Shown in pieces: positions 17,908-29,924 of a stretch of DNA of 64,000 nucleotides. The DNA comes from Symsagittifera roscoffensis. Taxonomy: Eukaryota; Xenacoelomorpha; Acoela; Convolutidae. Below the pieces are notes generated by a model. The model ran no database searches. It was not told where the DNA came from and saw only the letters and a list, made by a program, of their open reading frames with translations. Numbering within the stretch: position 1 is the first letter of the stretch; each line of letters opens with the position of its first letter. Both the position numbers and the translations under genes were made by a program. The DNA is taken from the NCBI RefSeq assembly GCF_963678635.1, contig NC_087070.1:9396539-9460538 (forward strand). Direction: 5' to 3'.

Positions 17908-20900
17908 GTGAGTCGAGAAATCCTCACTTCTATACAGCCTGTTGAGACAGTTTTTGATGAAGCAGTCAGGGCAAACGATATAGTGCCCATGAAAAATGAA
18001 GTGGATTTATTTGCTCTAATCCTGACTAAAAGAGACAATTTCGAAGAATTCTTACATCAAAATACTATGTATGAGCCTCAGAAAGCTCATTTGTCGGCAG
18101 AAATAACTCTTGAAAAAGAAAAAGCAGGTGGCACAGAAGAAGTAATAACCATCTTCGCCAATTGCAAATTGCTTGCTGTAGACGTTCAAGGATGGACCCA
18201 AGGCCACTTCTATGATTGCGTAGACCAAATATTGTCTACTGTCCATCAATATGCGTCTCATGGTAGCGGCTGGAAAAAGCGCAGAATTGGTAAAATTGTC
18301 CTAAATCGGTAAAGTCTGCACCGATCAGGGATTCATCGTACTTGACACTACCAGCTGATTTTCGGAATTACAAACGCTTCTTGTTGAACATTCACATTCA
18401 TGAGGATGATAGATGCTTTGATTACTGTTTTGTTACTGAGTATCATTGGTAGAACAACATTCTGCCTACTCTTCGTACGACGCAGAGTAAAGAGGAGGAG
18501 AGAGCGAGCTTCTATAATTATTGCAAAAACTCAAGAGCGCACGAACAAAGCGTTATTTTTTCTACCCAATGGGTCTACCGGCTATTGGATGCATCGAAAT
18601 TCTCAATGAAGTACAAGGGAATATCTTCAGGTTAGTTGCAGTTTTTTTCATTAGTTTTTTTAATTGGCGCGAACCTGTATCTAAGCAGTTCAGGACAAGT
18701 GTTTGGCTGCACAGTCGTTGAAGAATTATAATAACGATGACTTTAAATTACTATAAAAATATCATTCAAGTTTTTTCTTCAGGTAAAATGAAAAGAGCCT
18801 TCTAAACTTGAGAGTGTCAAAAAATCAGTCCATTTTTGTTGTGGATTTGCTGATCCTAAACGATATGGGCATGCACCACTACGTCGTGATAAAAAACCTG
18901 AATAAGCTGGTCAATAAAATGCAATAAAAAACTCAGATCGAGAAACATGATATGCCGTAACTGCCTCCACAGATGTTCATCTTCAGCGCCAACAATTTTT
19001 CAGCATGGGGAACGAACCATCAGTCTTTACTATCCCAAAAGTTAACAAGAGCTATTTACACTTCAAAGACATCGGTGCCAGAGGCTATAGCCCATTCGCG
19101 GTTTACTTTGATTTGGAGTGTGTGTGTGTTGGAGAAAGTGAAGACAGTGAGAAATAATCCTACTTGCAGAGCACAACCGTAAATTGAAAAACATGAAACC
19201 AGGAGTTTTTGTCTTGTAGTTGTGGAAGCTGGAAACCCGCAGCCGACGTTTTTTTTTCACTTCATCGAGGAGTGGTCGCGATGACTAAATTTGTTCGACT
19301 GCTAGAAGTATTGGCGCGTAACTTTCAATATAAAGCACGAAGATAACGAAACTACCTCGGAAGCACCACTATTTTTGAAGACAGTGACAAAAAATGCTGC
19401 ACTTGCGAAGAGGAATTTTCCGAAAACAATGCGAACGTATTGGACCATAATCATTTTCATGGTTCATTCCTTGGATGCGTCCACAACAGATGCAACTTCC
19501 TGAGACGCACCTTAAAATTCACCCCTGTCTTTGCCAATTTTCTCCAGAGTTATGGTTCGCACCATGTACTGAAGAGTCTGCATGATACTAATACCAGAAA
19601 CATCTTTTCGGTCAGTTCGCTCAATGAAGAATTTTTTTTTTTCATTTTTTCTGCAATGTCTGCGAAGAAATCCGTTTTGTCGACAGTTCTGAACAGGCCA
19701 CTAGATAAGCTGGCTCGGAATCTACTCGTGAAAAGTTCTTTTAACCTCAATAAGCCTTTTGCTAGCCGAGAGGAAGAAGATAAAGCTTTGATTCGGCAAA
19801 AAGGTTACTTCCCTACTCGTAGTTGACAGCCATTCAAGATACACATAAGATGGACTACCTGCACGAGACAAGTGGACCAACACGGTGCAAGGAGGCTCTA
19901 TTAGTGTCATGGTTGCATGGTTAGTGTACACTCGTTCCGGTTGTCAGACTTTGGGCGAATACAGTGATTGGTATCTAACGACTGATACCTTGACTCTTGC
20001 ATGCAATTTTGAAGAACTTAGACGTGTGTGTAATGACACATATAAGCTATATTTTGCTCAATTTCACGGTTAGCAACATCTCAGGAGTTGCATTTTTACA
20101 ACCTATTGGGAGCACTTGGATATGGTAGAAAACCTGACTTCAGAGGAGGCATTGATAGTGTTTTAAAAAAAAATTGTTTCTGCCAACAATAAATTGTAAA
20201 AATTTATGACCCTAAACAACCTGGCACTTTCCTGTTCCTGATAGAATTTATATGGCGAGATTGTTGAGAAATTTCCTTTTCCATTCAACTCGTTTGAGTT
20301 TAATGACCAAGTAACTATAGCCAAAACTCTCAACACGAGTAGAGAATCTGAAATCGGATACATTTTGGACGTTGATTCTTTTTTCCCCATCACCTACACG
20401 ATACACATCCAGATTACCCACTCGCCCCAGAAAGAAGTTGTGTCGGAAATATGGCTCAGTGAGCTACAATTGGAGAAAGGAACATTTCGGATAAAGTGGG
20501 CACCACGCCAAAGCTCATGCAAAAGTTCTTTCCAAAGAAAAACTATACTGTACACTTCCTAACACTTCATATTATGTCAAACTTGGTTTGAAAATTGAAA
20601 AACTAAATCGAGTGCTGCAGTTCAGACAAGAAAAATGTATTGCATCATATGTTCATTTGATCACTGAGCTCCGACAAAAAGCTACTCCCAAGTTTGAACA
20701 AGATTTCTTCAAGTAACTTATAAAAATTGCGTTAGGAAATTTCTGCGAATTAAAAAGAAATCCACTAATTGTAGATAATATTCGCAATGCAGAAGAACTG
20801 CAAACTTTATCCTGGAAAAAAAAGATTTAGCTGTGTAAAAACTATTGACTAACAGTTGGTAACTGTAACCTCAAAACCTGTGAACAACAAATGGGATAAG

Positions 20901-21650
20901 CAGTTTTCGGTGCAACGATACTAGGTTTGGCAATATTTTACATGTTCTAATTCCATTACAACATAAACATGAAAAATTACGACGCAACTTCTTTATATTT
21001 GGACACTGATTCGATCCTGTAGGAAATCCGCAGCAAAGATCTCAACAATGAAGTCGAGAAAAATCATGAACTGCAAAATCATTTTGATGTTTGAAGTCTA
21101 CCAGTCACTCACCGCCTCTATAGCAAAGAGAACTTGCGGTTACCATCCAATTTAAGGACGAGTTTGCTGGGGAGAGAATACAGGAGTACGTCGGACTAAA
21201 GCCCAAACTGAACAGCATTATTTCTTCCAGTAAGTTTAGTTTTTTTAGTTTCCAATCACCATTTTAGAAAAGGGCAACAAAAACAATTCATAAGATTACG
21301 TAGTGGGGGAGGGAGGTATGTCGTGGAAAACGAAAAAAAAAATTGTAAAAAAATATGAACTAAATTGGTTGTCTTTTTGTTTAGAAAATGACAAACGAAG
21401 CACCAAAGGCGTCTCCACATATACAAAACGGGAGCCAACCCAAAATGAGTACAAACAAACTTTGATTTACTGTTCGCTGGTCCGCTCAGAGAATGTGCTG
21501 ATAAATTCCTGTAGCCACAGTTTACAAAATATAAAAATGAACAAATTTTCCCTGAGTGCATTTGACAATAAGCGCTATATACAAGCAGAGAGAGTAACTA
21601 CTTGTCCTTTTGGACATAAACGTTTGCGTGAGGATATGTTCATAAGGGAA
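17908..21650 (+). pseudogene. POLB: Polinton protein-primed type B DNA polymerase relic
   Basis: No long ORF remains, but translating the three plus frames shows Polinton polB motifs in correct order. N-terminal: SGWKKRRIGKIVLN (to 18,312), then SSYLTLPADF and EDDRCFDYCF (18,320-18,430), and HYVVIKNLNKLV (near 18,880). Exonuclease Exo I: YFDLEC at 19,104-19,121. Then DHNHFHGSFLGCVHNRCN (19,443-19,500) and GEYSDWYLTTDTL (about 19,950). Palm motif C: LYLDTDS at 20,993-21,013. Thumb: FKDEFAGERIQEYVGLKPKL (21,150-21,215). C-terminus: NKFSLSAFDNKRYIQAERV and FGHKR (21,540-21,632). Many stops and frameshifts separate these. The full colinear span matches the usual 1,000-1,200-aa enzyme. The true start lies somewhere in 17,640-17,910. 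Confidence 0.9.
21230..21267 (+). other. Candidate 38-nt intron in polB relic
   Basis: GTAAGT at 21230-21235 and ATTTTAG ending at 21267 bracket a T-rich 38-nt stretch with an in-frame stop. Removing it would continue the frame for a few Lys-rich codons typical of this part of polB. A random insertion in a pseudogene explains it equally well. Confidence 0.25.
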
Positions 21651-21659
21651 ATGGGCGCA

Positions 21660-21908
21660 CCATGGACTGGTATGGTACAACGTGGACGTGGTTGTCACTC
21701 CCACAAAAAACGGAAGGGAGGATTCGGCTGAAGTTATAGAAGCGCAGGGATGATATAACGTGGGTCTTTTTACACCGCCAGTTATGGGTTTCAACCAACC
21801 CACATACAATGTTCAAGAGTTACAACAGGATTTGGTAGGTTTCGACCAACTAAGTGGGCAAAGCCAGTCAGACATAGCAGCTTCTGCCTTTTTTTGGTTT
21901 TGAGGTCA
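21660..21908. other. 3' flank of polB relic
   Basis: The frame continuing from the polB C-terminus stays open to 21,731. Beyond that I see no gene or structured repeat before the tandem duplication that begins near 21,909. Confidence 0.3.
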
Positions 21909-24900
21909 AGAAGAAAGCGAGCCGGAAGAAAAAGAACCAACTAAACGGCGGTGCTTAAATCGACGTGCAATTGTAGTAAACGATTCTGACTAAGTTCTGA
22001 TCATAAAAGTAAATGATTAGCCATATAGTACTTTTCATTCAGGAAATAAAGCCTTACAAAATTGTTCTTTCGACCGAAGTGTCAAAGTCAAGGTAAAACA
22101 TGCACCAACCAAAACTTAATTTCATTCCCGTTTTCGTAAAGTTGTCAAAAATTGACCAATTTTAACCCCCTTTAAAACATGTGTGACAAAAAAGTAGGAG
22201 CTTTAACCCTTTTGAGGGTTAAGAATGGTCATTTCAACGGCACATCGGAAAAAAGAGATGTTAAAAGTGATCATTTTCGCAGCCACTTTTACACTACTAC
22301 TAAACTGTAGTAACTGTAAACTTTTAACTTTTGATGTTTGCTGCTTGTGTTTCTGTCCCAGAGCCGAAAACACGATGTTAAGCATTGTCTTAAATAAGGC
22401 TTGTAGGGAAAACGAGACCACTGTATATTGCCCTAACATTACTTAGATTGAATTTCAGAACAAAATTGTTTTTTTTTTCAATAAGAAACAAACAATTTTG
22501 AGATTTCTTCTTTTTTTCGCTACAAGCCACTTCAAGAACATAGTGACAACAACACGTTGATTTTTTAAATCAGCTAGCTTACTTCAGCTGAAATTGAAAT
22601 GATGTTTGGTTTCAAATAATTCGCCCGCCCCTTAAGTTAACCTTCAGGCCCATAATTTTTTCGAAATTTTCCATAGTTACAACTTTTCAAACCTGTTGAA
22701 AATTACTTTCGAACCTGAAAGTATTAAAGTGGGTCGACTTAGTGGGTAAGTTCAACCACATTATGTTCTCCTTTCACCATGTTCAAACATGACCATACTT
22801 CAAATAATGTAGTTTTTGATTGAGTTTATAAATTTTCTATTTAAAGTGTCAATTACCAGTCAATTTTTGCATAAAAATCAAACTTCAAAAAAACCAAAAA
22901 TTTTGTTGATGCCGGTGAGTATATTCCCAGATGGTTTGGACAATGCTAAATATCTATAGAATTATCAGCACAAAAAATGGTCAGCAAAACATTGAAGTTT
23001 AAGACTGATCTGTTTTAATTCTTTCCAATTGATAAGCCAAGTTTTTGCTTGTTGTAGTACTTTGGTCAATTGTACAATGTAAAATGTCAGGAATTTTTGT
23101 ATGATCATGGCATTTCGCGCCGGCATAGTCCTTGGGAGACATTTATTGCAATGATCGTTTGAGCTAGAAGCAACTATAAACTCAACCAATGCAGGTTAAA
23201 TTTTAGAATGCCACGAAGGCTTGGAAAAGCTTGAAAGTTTGAAAATATCCTTGGCAGTTAATCGACACAATGATAACTAAACGATTTGGTGGAAACTATT
23301 TTAAACTCGGAAAACTTTCAACATTTTGCAGCTTACAAGAAATTTTGAAAAACATTCATCTGAGTTTAAGTATGATAGTCATCAGCGTAGTAGAACAGTG
23401 AGCTGATAAGGGAGGGTGGTGGGTGACCCCCATGTACTAAGATAGGCAATCGAGCGTCCGGTCACCCACCTATGTATTAAGATAGGGAATAGATTTCCTT
23501 TGCATTAAAGTAGTGAATATGTTTCCTAATGTATTATGATGGCAAGTTTCGGAAAATTTTCTCGGCGCCCGAAAATTTTGGAGCTCGATTTTGCCGATAC
23601 TTGCATTTCTTAGCAAAGCGGGTCATAGAAAGCAGCATAAACATGCCCCAATTTATATATTGAAGATCGAGAAGAAAGCGAGCCGTAAGAAATAAGACCA
23701 ACTAAACGGCGATGCTTAAATGTTCTGATTATCAGTGTAAATGAATAGCTTTATAGTGCCTTTCATTCAGGAACTAAAGCTTTTTAAAGTTGTTCTTCTG
23801 ACCGAAAAGTAAAATAATCAACTCTAACCGTGAGGGGGGTAATCCAAACAACAATATAATCTTACCAATATTACCACATTTAATTTAATTTAATTCCACA
23901 CGGTGTGACAAGATTACAAATTATTCCACATTATAACGTGCGCAGTGAAATTTGAATTGTCAAAGTCAAAGGAAAACATGCACCTACCAAAACTTAATTC
24001 CATTCCGTTTCCAAAAATTGGTCGAAAAATGACCAACTTTAACCCCCCTCAAAACAAGTGTGACGGACAAAGTAGGAGTTTTAACCCCTTTTGGGGGTTA
24101 AAAATGATCAATACAACATCACATCGAAAAAAAGGGGTTTGAAATTGATCATTCTCCAGCCACTTTTACACTACTACTAAACTGTAATAAACTGAAAGCT
24201 TTTAATTTTTGATGTTTGCTGCTTAAGTTTCTGTCCCAGAGCCAAGAAACACAATGTTAAGCATTGTCTTAAATGAGGCTTATAGGCAAAACGAGACCAT
24301 AGTATTTTGCCCTAGTATCACATATATTGAGTTTCAGAACAAAATTTTTTTCAGCAAGAAACAAACAATTCTGAGATGATTTCTCTATTTTCGCTACAAG
24401 CCACTTCAAGAACATAGTGACAACCACACGTTTATTTTTTTTTGGATCAGCTAGCGCTTTTTTCAGTTGAGTTTGAATTGATGTTTGAGCCCAAATAGTT
24501 CGCCCCTTTAAGTTAACCTTCAGGCACCTTAACTATTCGAAAACTTCCAAATTTAAACTTTTTCAAACCTGTTGAAAATAACTTTAGAACGCTGTCGTTC
24601 CTGTCGTTTTTTGCGTAGTGTTCAAACTGGACGAAAGTACCAAAAAATTGTTGATGCAGGTGAGCATATTCCCAGATGGATTCGACACTGCTACATACCT
24701 ATAGAACTATCAGCATGTTAAATGGTCAGCAAAACATTGAAGTTTAAGACTGATCTGTTTTAACTCTTTCAAAATGATAAGCCGATTATTTGCTTGTTGT
24801 AGGACTCTGATCATTTTTACAATGTAAATTGTCAGGAATCTTTGCATAATCATGGCATTTAGAGACGGCATAGTCCTTGGGAGACATTTGTTGCGATGAA

Positions 24901-25365
24901 TGTTTGAGCTAGAAGCAACTTTAAACTCAACAAATTCAGGTTAAATTTTAGAATGCCACGAAGGCTTGGAAAAGCTTGACAGTTTGAAAATTTCCTTGAC
25001 AATTAATCCACACAATGATAAATAAACCCAAAAGTGGAAACAGTTTTAAACTCAACAAACTTTCACCATTTTGCAGCTAACAAGAAAGATTGAAAAACCT
25101 TCATCTGAGTTTCAGTATGATAGTCAAGTGTGCGTAGTAGAAGAGTGAGCTGATCAGGGGATGATGGGTGACCGCTATGTATTAAGATAGTGAATAGAGC
25201 ATCTGGTCACCCACCTATGTATTAAGATAGGGAATAGATTTCTTATGTATCAAGATAGTGAATATTTCCCTAATGTATTAAGATGGTAAGTTTCAGAAAA
25301 TTTTCTCGGCGCCCGAATTTCTTGGAGCTCGATTTTGCCGATACTTGAGTTTCTTAGCTAACTTT
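21909..25365. repeat. 1.75-kb tandem duplication (two copies)
   Basis: Copy 1 runs about 21,909-23,615 and copy 2 about 23,670-25,365, offset 1,744-1,761 bp. Both begin near GAAGAAAGCGAGCC and end with CTCGGCGCCCGAA then GAGCTCGATTTTGCCGATAC. Each carries an internal sub-repeat TATGTATTAAGATAGGGAAT in 3-4 variants (around 23,430-23,545 and 25,170-25,290). No coding capacity is convincing on either strand. Confidence 0.8.
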
Positions 25366-26090
25366 TACAATTTTTGATATGTAAGGGCTATCCCGTCTTA
25401 CAAAAGTTCGATATGGCAGGTTTCAGATGATAAGTTTCAGTAACATTTTTTAAAGTTTTTTAGGCGTTTCTTGCAAATACATTTTATCTTGAAAAATCCT
25501 TGTAATCTTGAAAAATCGAAAAAAAAAATTTTTTTTGGATGGTAAGTTTCAGATGGTAAGTTTCAGAAAAAAGTTTTTGAAATTTTTTTTAGTTGTATTT
25601 GCAATACATTTTTATCTCGAAAAACAATTTTACCTTGAAAAATCGAGAATTTTTTTTTGGATGTTAAGTTTCGAAAAAACTAAGTTTCGATTCAAAGTAT
25701 GGATTCATAAACTATTATATCACAGAACAATTTTTTTTCTCAAAAAAATCTAATAAATACTTATTTCATCTCATTTATATTCCCTCAAGTTGTCTGGGTA
25801 AAATGACAGGTTAATTATTCCGCTCCGGGGGATATCAGGGGAATCTTGATAGCTCCTCACAGTTGACTACTTTTATATCCCATTAATCTTTTATTACCCA
25901 GGTTATCTGGAGAAAGGATGACAGCTCCAATGGATTTATTATTTTTATGTTTTACTTTATCTTTTTCCACATAATTATCCCACGATCATATGACAGATGC
26001 ATATAAGCAGTTCCCCACAAAATTAATCAAGCGTGAATTACTTTCTTGAGAGATTAAATTTCTAAAATTTCATAAAAAAATTGAAATACA
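25366..26090. other. AT-rich low-complexity spacer
   Basis: Homopolymer-rich sequence with repeated GGTAAGTTTCAGA/GTTTCAGAAAA words (25,410-25,680), an echo of the end of the preceding tandem unit. From 25,760 to 26,090 nothing recognisable. Confidence 0.4.
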
Positions 26091-26095
26091 CCCAA

Positions 26096-26800
26096 TCAAA
26101 ACTGCACTAAAAAATACTTGACTCCGTTGCTTTGCTTAGATAAACTGTCTACAAAAACCAAGTCCATATACCAAATTTCATTGATATATTTAGAAAAAGC
26201 TTGAAGTCTTCGGACGCCTGATTGGTGGACCAAATTTTGTATACGATGTTGTGGTTTGTATGAATTGTTCTGTTTCGTTTTTGATAAACCACTCGCTTTA
26301 CTCAAGTTTTAAATAGAACCGTACGCAGCTCTACCCTAGAATACAATCAGTTTAGTCTTACTTTTCAGATTTTGAAAGGGATCCAAGTTCCTCTGTCTTT
26401 TGATTTGGCATTCTTGTTAATAACAAGTGTAGGAGGAACTTGAGTTGCTTCCAAAAAATTAAAGTTATCATCTGGAAAATTGGTGTTTTTTCGCTTTAGT
26501 GCTCACGCAAAGTCTACAATAGATCATTTCGTATCTCGATTATCTAATAAGATTTTGTCTGAGTGCCTGAGTTTTATTCTAGGAGAATCGAAAAATGAAT
26601 CAATAAGGTGCTTAGTGTTACTCGTTTTCAACCTCGCATTTACAGCACTGTAAATATCATCAAAAATTTTTAGTACAATCTTCCTTTTGCTTGTTTTTGT
26701 TCCAATTATTGTTGTCTTGGAAGTGTACTTTGTGATTGATAAACTGATTACGGAATTAAAACAAACTGTTCTCTTCTATGTCAACCTTTTAATGACAAAA
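26096..26800 (-). pseudogene. INT: Integrase relic with N-terminal domain (copy 2)
   Basis: The 26,096-26,305 frame contains EIWYMDLVFVDSLSKQSNGV, aligning with the first catalytic Asp segment of the copy 1 integrase (EIWSLDLAFVD). Upstream on the minus strand, around 26,360-26,700, frames read KRKIVLKIFDDIYSAV, SDKILLDNRDTK, FLEATQVPP and LVINKNAKSK, matching the non-integrase N-terminal domain of copy 1 in the same order. The second Asp and the Glu are lost; the gene is truncated at 26.1 kb and frameshifted. Confidence 0.8.
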
Positions 26801-27074
26801 TAGGTGATGATTAATATCAATTGTAACCCTTTAGTTGAATCTAAAATAATTCTTCTTTTGTGTAGAGGAGTTCTTTTCTGTGTTAGGTCTGAAAGATCTT
26901 TTTGATGTTTTAGTACGTCTCCTTTCCAAAAAACGCTCGCTCAGAAATTGAATGAAACTTTTTGGACAATTTAGAATGGAAGTGTACTTTGTGATTAGGG
27001 AAATTTTTTGATATATTGGGAGAATAGAGACGTATTGTGTACTTTTTTTCCAAATACTTTGTCTCTATTCCAAC

Positions 27075-27720
27075 TGGTATCGAGACAAATTTTGGTTGGA
27101 ACTGAGCCACTACTAGAGCAAAAACTAAGTGAAATCACTATTTTTGGTGTTGAATCAATAAGTATGTGACCATAAGGAACTGATGTTGAACCTTGATACC
27201 ACTCTTTCAATTGAGATCCTGGACCTATTGTTGACTTAAGGTATTGATTTGTAAAACATCTCTCAGTGACTTGAACAAGACTTTAGTAAACATTATACAT
27301 CTACAGCTCTTCCCAATCCCAATTTGCTTTAAAGAAACAAACTGTGTTTGATGTGTATTGTGTTCAGACCCTTGTGTCTTGCAGCAGTGGCAATTTTTAC
27401 GAATGGCTTAGAATTTGAAAAATCTTCACAATAACCAAATATAAGTAGATACTCAGTTCTGTTATTAATAAGTTTTTTGACCGAGTCAAAATCTACTCCT
27501 TGGACAAGTTTGAGGTTTCATTTTTGCATTTGACTACAAAGAGGTTGATAATTTTATTAAAAGTAAAAACAAGTTGTCAAATGCTGATTGAAAAGTACCA
27601 ATTTTCAACCAATCAAAAATAAAATGAAATTTTCCAGATCCACTTGGACCAACTAAGGAAAAAAATTGTTCTTTGGTAGATATTATTTTTTTTCATAGAT
27701 TTGAGGAAAGTAGAATATAA
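27075..27720 (-). pseudogene. ATP: Packaging ATPase relic (copy 2)
   Basis: The N-terminal half aligns at DNA level with the copy at 33.65-34.15 kb (ATP-binding region around 27,620-27,660). The C-terminal part reads PYGHILIDSTPKIV then FCSSSGSVPTKICL around 27,080-27,190, matching the end of the copy 1 ATPase (FGHLLIVLDPRTSD, CSNITPHGPTVF). Stops and shifts break the frame several times. Confidence 0.7.
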
Positions 27721-27902
27721 CCGACTTTACTTGAATAGAAAGCTACCCAAACTATCGTTTCATCACATATTGAGGATAACACAATTCGAACGATTGCACA
27801 TACTAGCAGAAAAACAATTAAAAATTGGCACAGAAAAACCAAAAGAGATCTATTACATGTACGTCCAATAAATTTCCATGATTTTTGAATGAATTTCTTC
27901 AT
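27693..27902 (-). CDS. Small membrane protein of Polinton (copy 2)
   Basis: About 69 aa from the ATG at 27902 (MKKFIQKSWKF). A long hydrophobic helix (LLVFLCQFLIVFLLVCAIV) in the middle is followed by RIVLSSICDE and a Ser/Tyr-rich end. It is strongly similar to the ORF at 34,093-34,305 and, in the SWKF region, to 7,556-7,723. Its 3' end overlaps the start of the ATPase relic. Three occurrences in the same slot argue for a genuine small gene. Function unknown. Confidence 0.55.
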   Translation of the reverse strand: MKKFIQKSWKFIGRTCNRSLLVFLCQFLIVFLLVCAIVRIVLSSICDETIVWVAFYSSKVGYILLSSNL

Positions 27903-28016
27903 CAAAAACAAAATTTCCCAAATTTACGGGATTGTCATATTGGTCGACCAATTAACTCTAAAAAAAGTTGACAATGACATTTAATTAAAGCTTGAAAAAG
28001 TTAGTACATAAGGTTA

Positions 28017-28145
28017 TTATGGCTTAAATTTTGTTGAAAAAACATCAAGTCCATGTTCATTATGCAAATACTTTTGTCTCTTCACGGTGAAGAGTTTTTG
28101 CATGTCAAAATAGGTAGTTGCTACACCTTCAATCATATTCTTCAT
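28017..28145 (-). CDS. Conserved micro-ORF (copy 2)
   Basis: A 42-aa ORF with ATG at 28145. Its first 21 residues (MKNMIEGVATTYFDMQKLFT) match those of an ORF at 34,426-34,551, while the tails differ entirely. It lies between the membrane-protein and nuclease-like genes in both copies. No counterpart is seen in copy 1. It could be the 5' exon-like remnant of a longer protein. Confidence 0.4.
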   Translation of the reverse strand: MKNMIEGVATTYFDMQKLFTVKRQKYLHNEHGLDVFSTKFKP

Positions 28146-28329
28146 CTTTAATTATCAAAAACTGAACTTAAGGGCAAGCGTAGTCATCCAAATTAACAAT
28201 CTTTGTTCCAAAAAATCTGAAAAAATTCCGTTTCTGTTGCTTATATATTTTCAAATAATTTTTCAAGTTCAGTTTATATTTTATAAACGATGTTCCAACT
28301 GATTCCATGAAAATTGTACACCAAGGAGA

Positions 28330-28515
28330 TTAAGATGCTGCTTTAAATTTTTTCGGAGAAAGACAATAAAATCCTACAGTTTGTTCATCTTTATAAATTT
28401 CTAACTCTTTCACTATATTGTTTTCAATACAATCAAAATCTAAAACAACCAGACTCAATCTGTTAACTGTTTTCTCTGGAGATTTTTGGTTAAAATGATT
28501 AACAATCGTACAATG
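28330..28515 (-). pseudogene. Nuclease-like protein relic (copy 2)
   Basis: The frame contains RLSLVVLDFDCIENNIVKEL followed by EIYKDEQTVGFYCLSPKKF, aligning with the first 45 residues of the 189-aa copy 1 protein. The D-x-E motif is D-x-D here. The frame is truncated soon after. A corresponding relic without the intact start lies at about 34.68-34.80 kb. Confidence 0.65.
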
Positions 28516-28800
28516 CAAATACTGAAGAAGTAAATACAGAAAGATATAAACCGAAAATTAAAGCAGTCACGTGACCAGGAAAGCATGAACTGGGGAGACT
28601 AGGTGCAACATAACAATATTCAGGAAGTTTTTGTGTGGTAGATCTCACAGATCCAGCAGAGTCATGTAGAATTGCATGTAGTCTAAAGGTTTTGTAGTTT
28701 GCAAAAAAACAATCCATAAAGGAATTTCCGTAACCAATTAGAACTCCATAAAAAAATTTTGGTCCATTTCTGTCATACTTATGTCCGGGTCTACATCAAA
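28499..28800 (-). pseudogene. 321-aa-type protein relic, C-terminal (copy 2)
   Basis: KTFRLHAILHDSAGSVRS, PEYCYVAPSLPSSCFPGHV and a hydrophobic end reproduce the conserved C-terminal block of the 321-aa protein (8,778-9,743). Just upstream, NFFMEF/GVLIGYGNSF-like text in another frame matches the GGLIGIDNSS segment. The rest of the gene, to about 29.15 kb, is too decayed to trace. Confidence 0.75.
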
Positions 28801-29404
28801 ACAGGAACGAAGAAACAATTGTTTTCTTTTCGTGTTTAACAAAACATTTTGTTATATAATCTCAAAAATTCATAGATATTCATTCAATTTTTGTACGTTC
28901 ATTTTCTACAGTGCATTCGTCAATAATGATGAGAGATTTTTTGAATGTCTTTAAATATCCGATCAATGAAGGAAGTATGTCGAATTATTAATCAGATTCT
29001 TCTCTTTGTAGTTTTAAAGATTGATTATTTTTCTATTGGTTTCCACTTCTACGATCTTCTATAAGTTCTATGTTTTTGATATCGGATCTGTATCCTATGT
29101 GAATTTTTATGCTACCCTTATACAGAATCACTTAAAATGAGATATTTGTGAGTGTACGTCCAAATTCTGCAACTTTGGTAATTTTTGTGATTCTATAATT
29201 GTTAGTGAAAACTTTTAGGAATTTTTTGTAGAACAATATGAAAAAATCCCAAATTATACTGAAATTTTAAGATAAAATTTCTTAAAAAACCAATAGTCCA
29301 ACTCATACTGCTCAACGCGAATACTAAATGAGAAAAGATTTTGAGTGTAAATATTTGAATTACAAGACGAAAAATAAAACACAATTTATTGTACATTACA
29401 ATCC

Positions 29405-29924
29405 TCAACAAACAAAATATATATCCCAATTTTTGGTCAATTCTTTGATTTCGTTTGAAGCATGGTTGACATAGGCAACTTGTTTCATTGCTTCAATCTC
29501 TCTTGCAGTGAAGAGTCGAATCTGAATGTAGGGAGCTTTGTTAACATTGTACTTTTTGATCGTGACACAAACTTGTCTTCTATTGGAAGTTGCTATGTCA
29601 TACATTTGTTGCAGTTGGCAAGCTCCTGATCCATATCTGACATCTTGTCAGAAGTGAGTTCCAATAGAGGAACGAGTCCAATGTTTTCAGCATCGTGAAT
29701 AACAGTATTTCTAATTGCCGAGATTGCTTCTCCTTCTTTTCCACCAAGATAGACTTGCTGTCTTTTTCGAGTTGTCCCAACTCATTTTTCTTAATAAATT
29801 GAAAACAGGGTTCAAAATAAATTTTCCCGTTGTAGGATTTTTGGGACCAAGCAAATCTACCAATTTTTGTTTGATTTTTTGAGAATTCATTATATTTAGA
29901 TCTAGTGTCTTTTCTTGAGTACAT
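29405..29924 (-). pseudogene. PC4-like protein, frameshifted (copy 2)
   Basis: Frame 1 (ATG 29924) has KIGRFAWSQKSYNGKIYFEP and FQFIKKNELGQLEK. Frame 2 (ending 29405) has RRQVCVTIKKYNVNKAPYIQ followed by IRLFTAREIEAMKQV. Each looks like a p15/PC4 unit (beta-strands, charged loop, then L/F-x-x-x-E-x-x-A helix), so the gene may have encoded two tandem units. The frames overlap by a few bases near 29,600. It lies beyond the 321-aa relic, a different location from the PC4-like ORF of copy 1 (left end, opposite strand). Confidence 0.5.

Larger units (their letters stand above)
17880..29924. mobile_element. Decayed Polinton (copy 2), convergent layout
   Basis: Plus-strand polB remnants (17.9-21.65 kb) and minus-strand remnants in the order integrase, ATPase, membrane protein, micro-ORF, nuclease-like, 321-aa-type protein, PC4-like (26.1-29.9 kb). 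The minus-strand order and orientation match copy 1, and polB would lie where copy 1 is cut by the window edge. The protease/capsid/penton/core slot (21.7-26.1 kb) holds only tandemly duplicated non-coding DNA. That polB and the minus-strand genes belong to one insertion is inference from layout. Confidence 0.65.
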
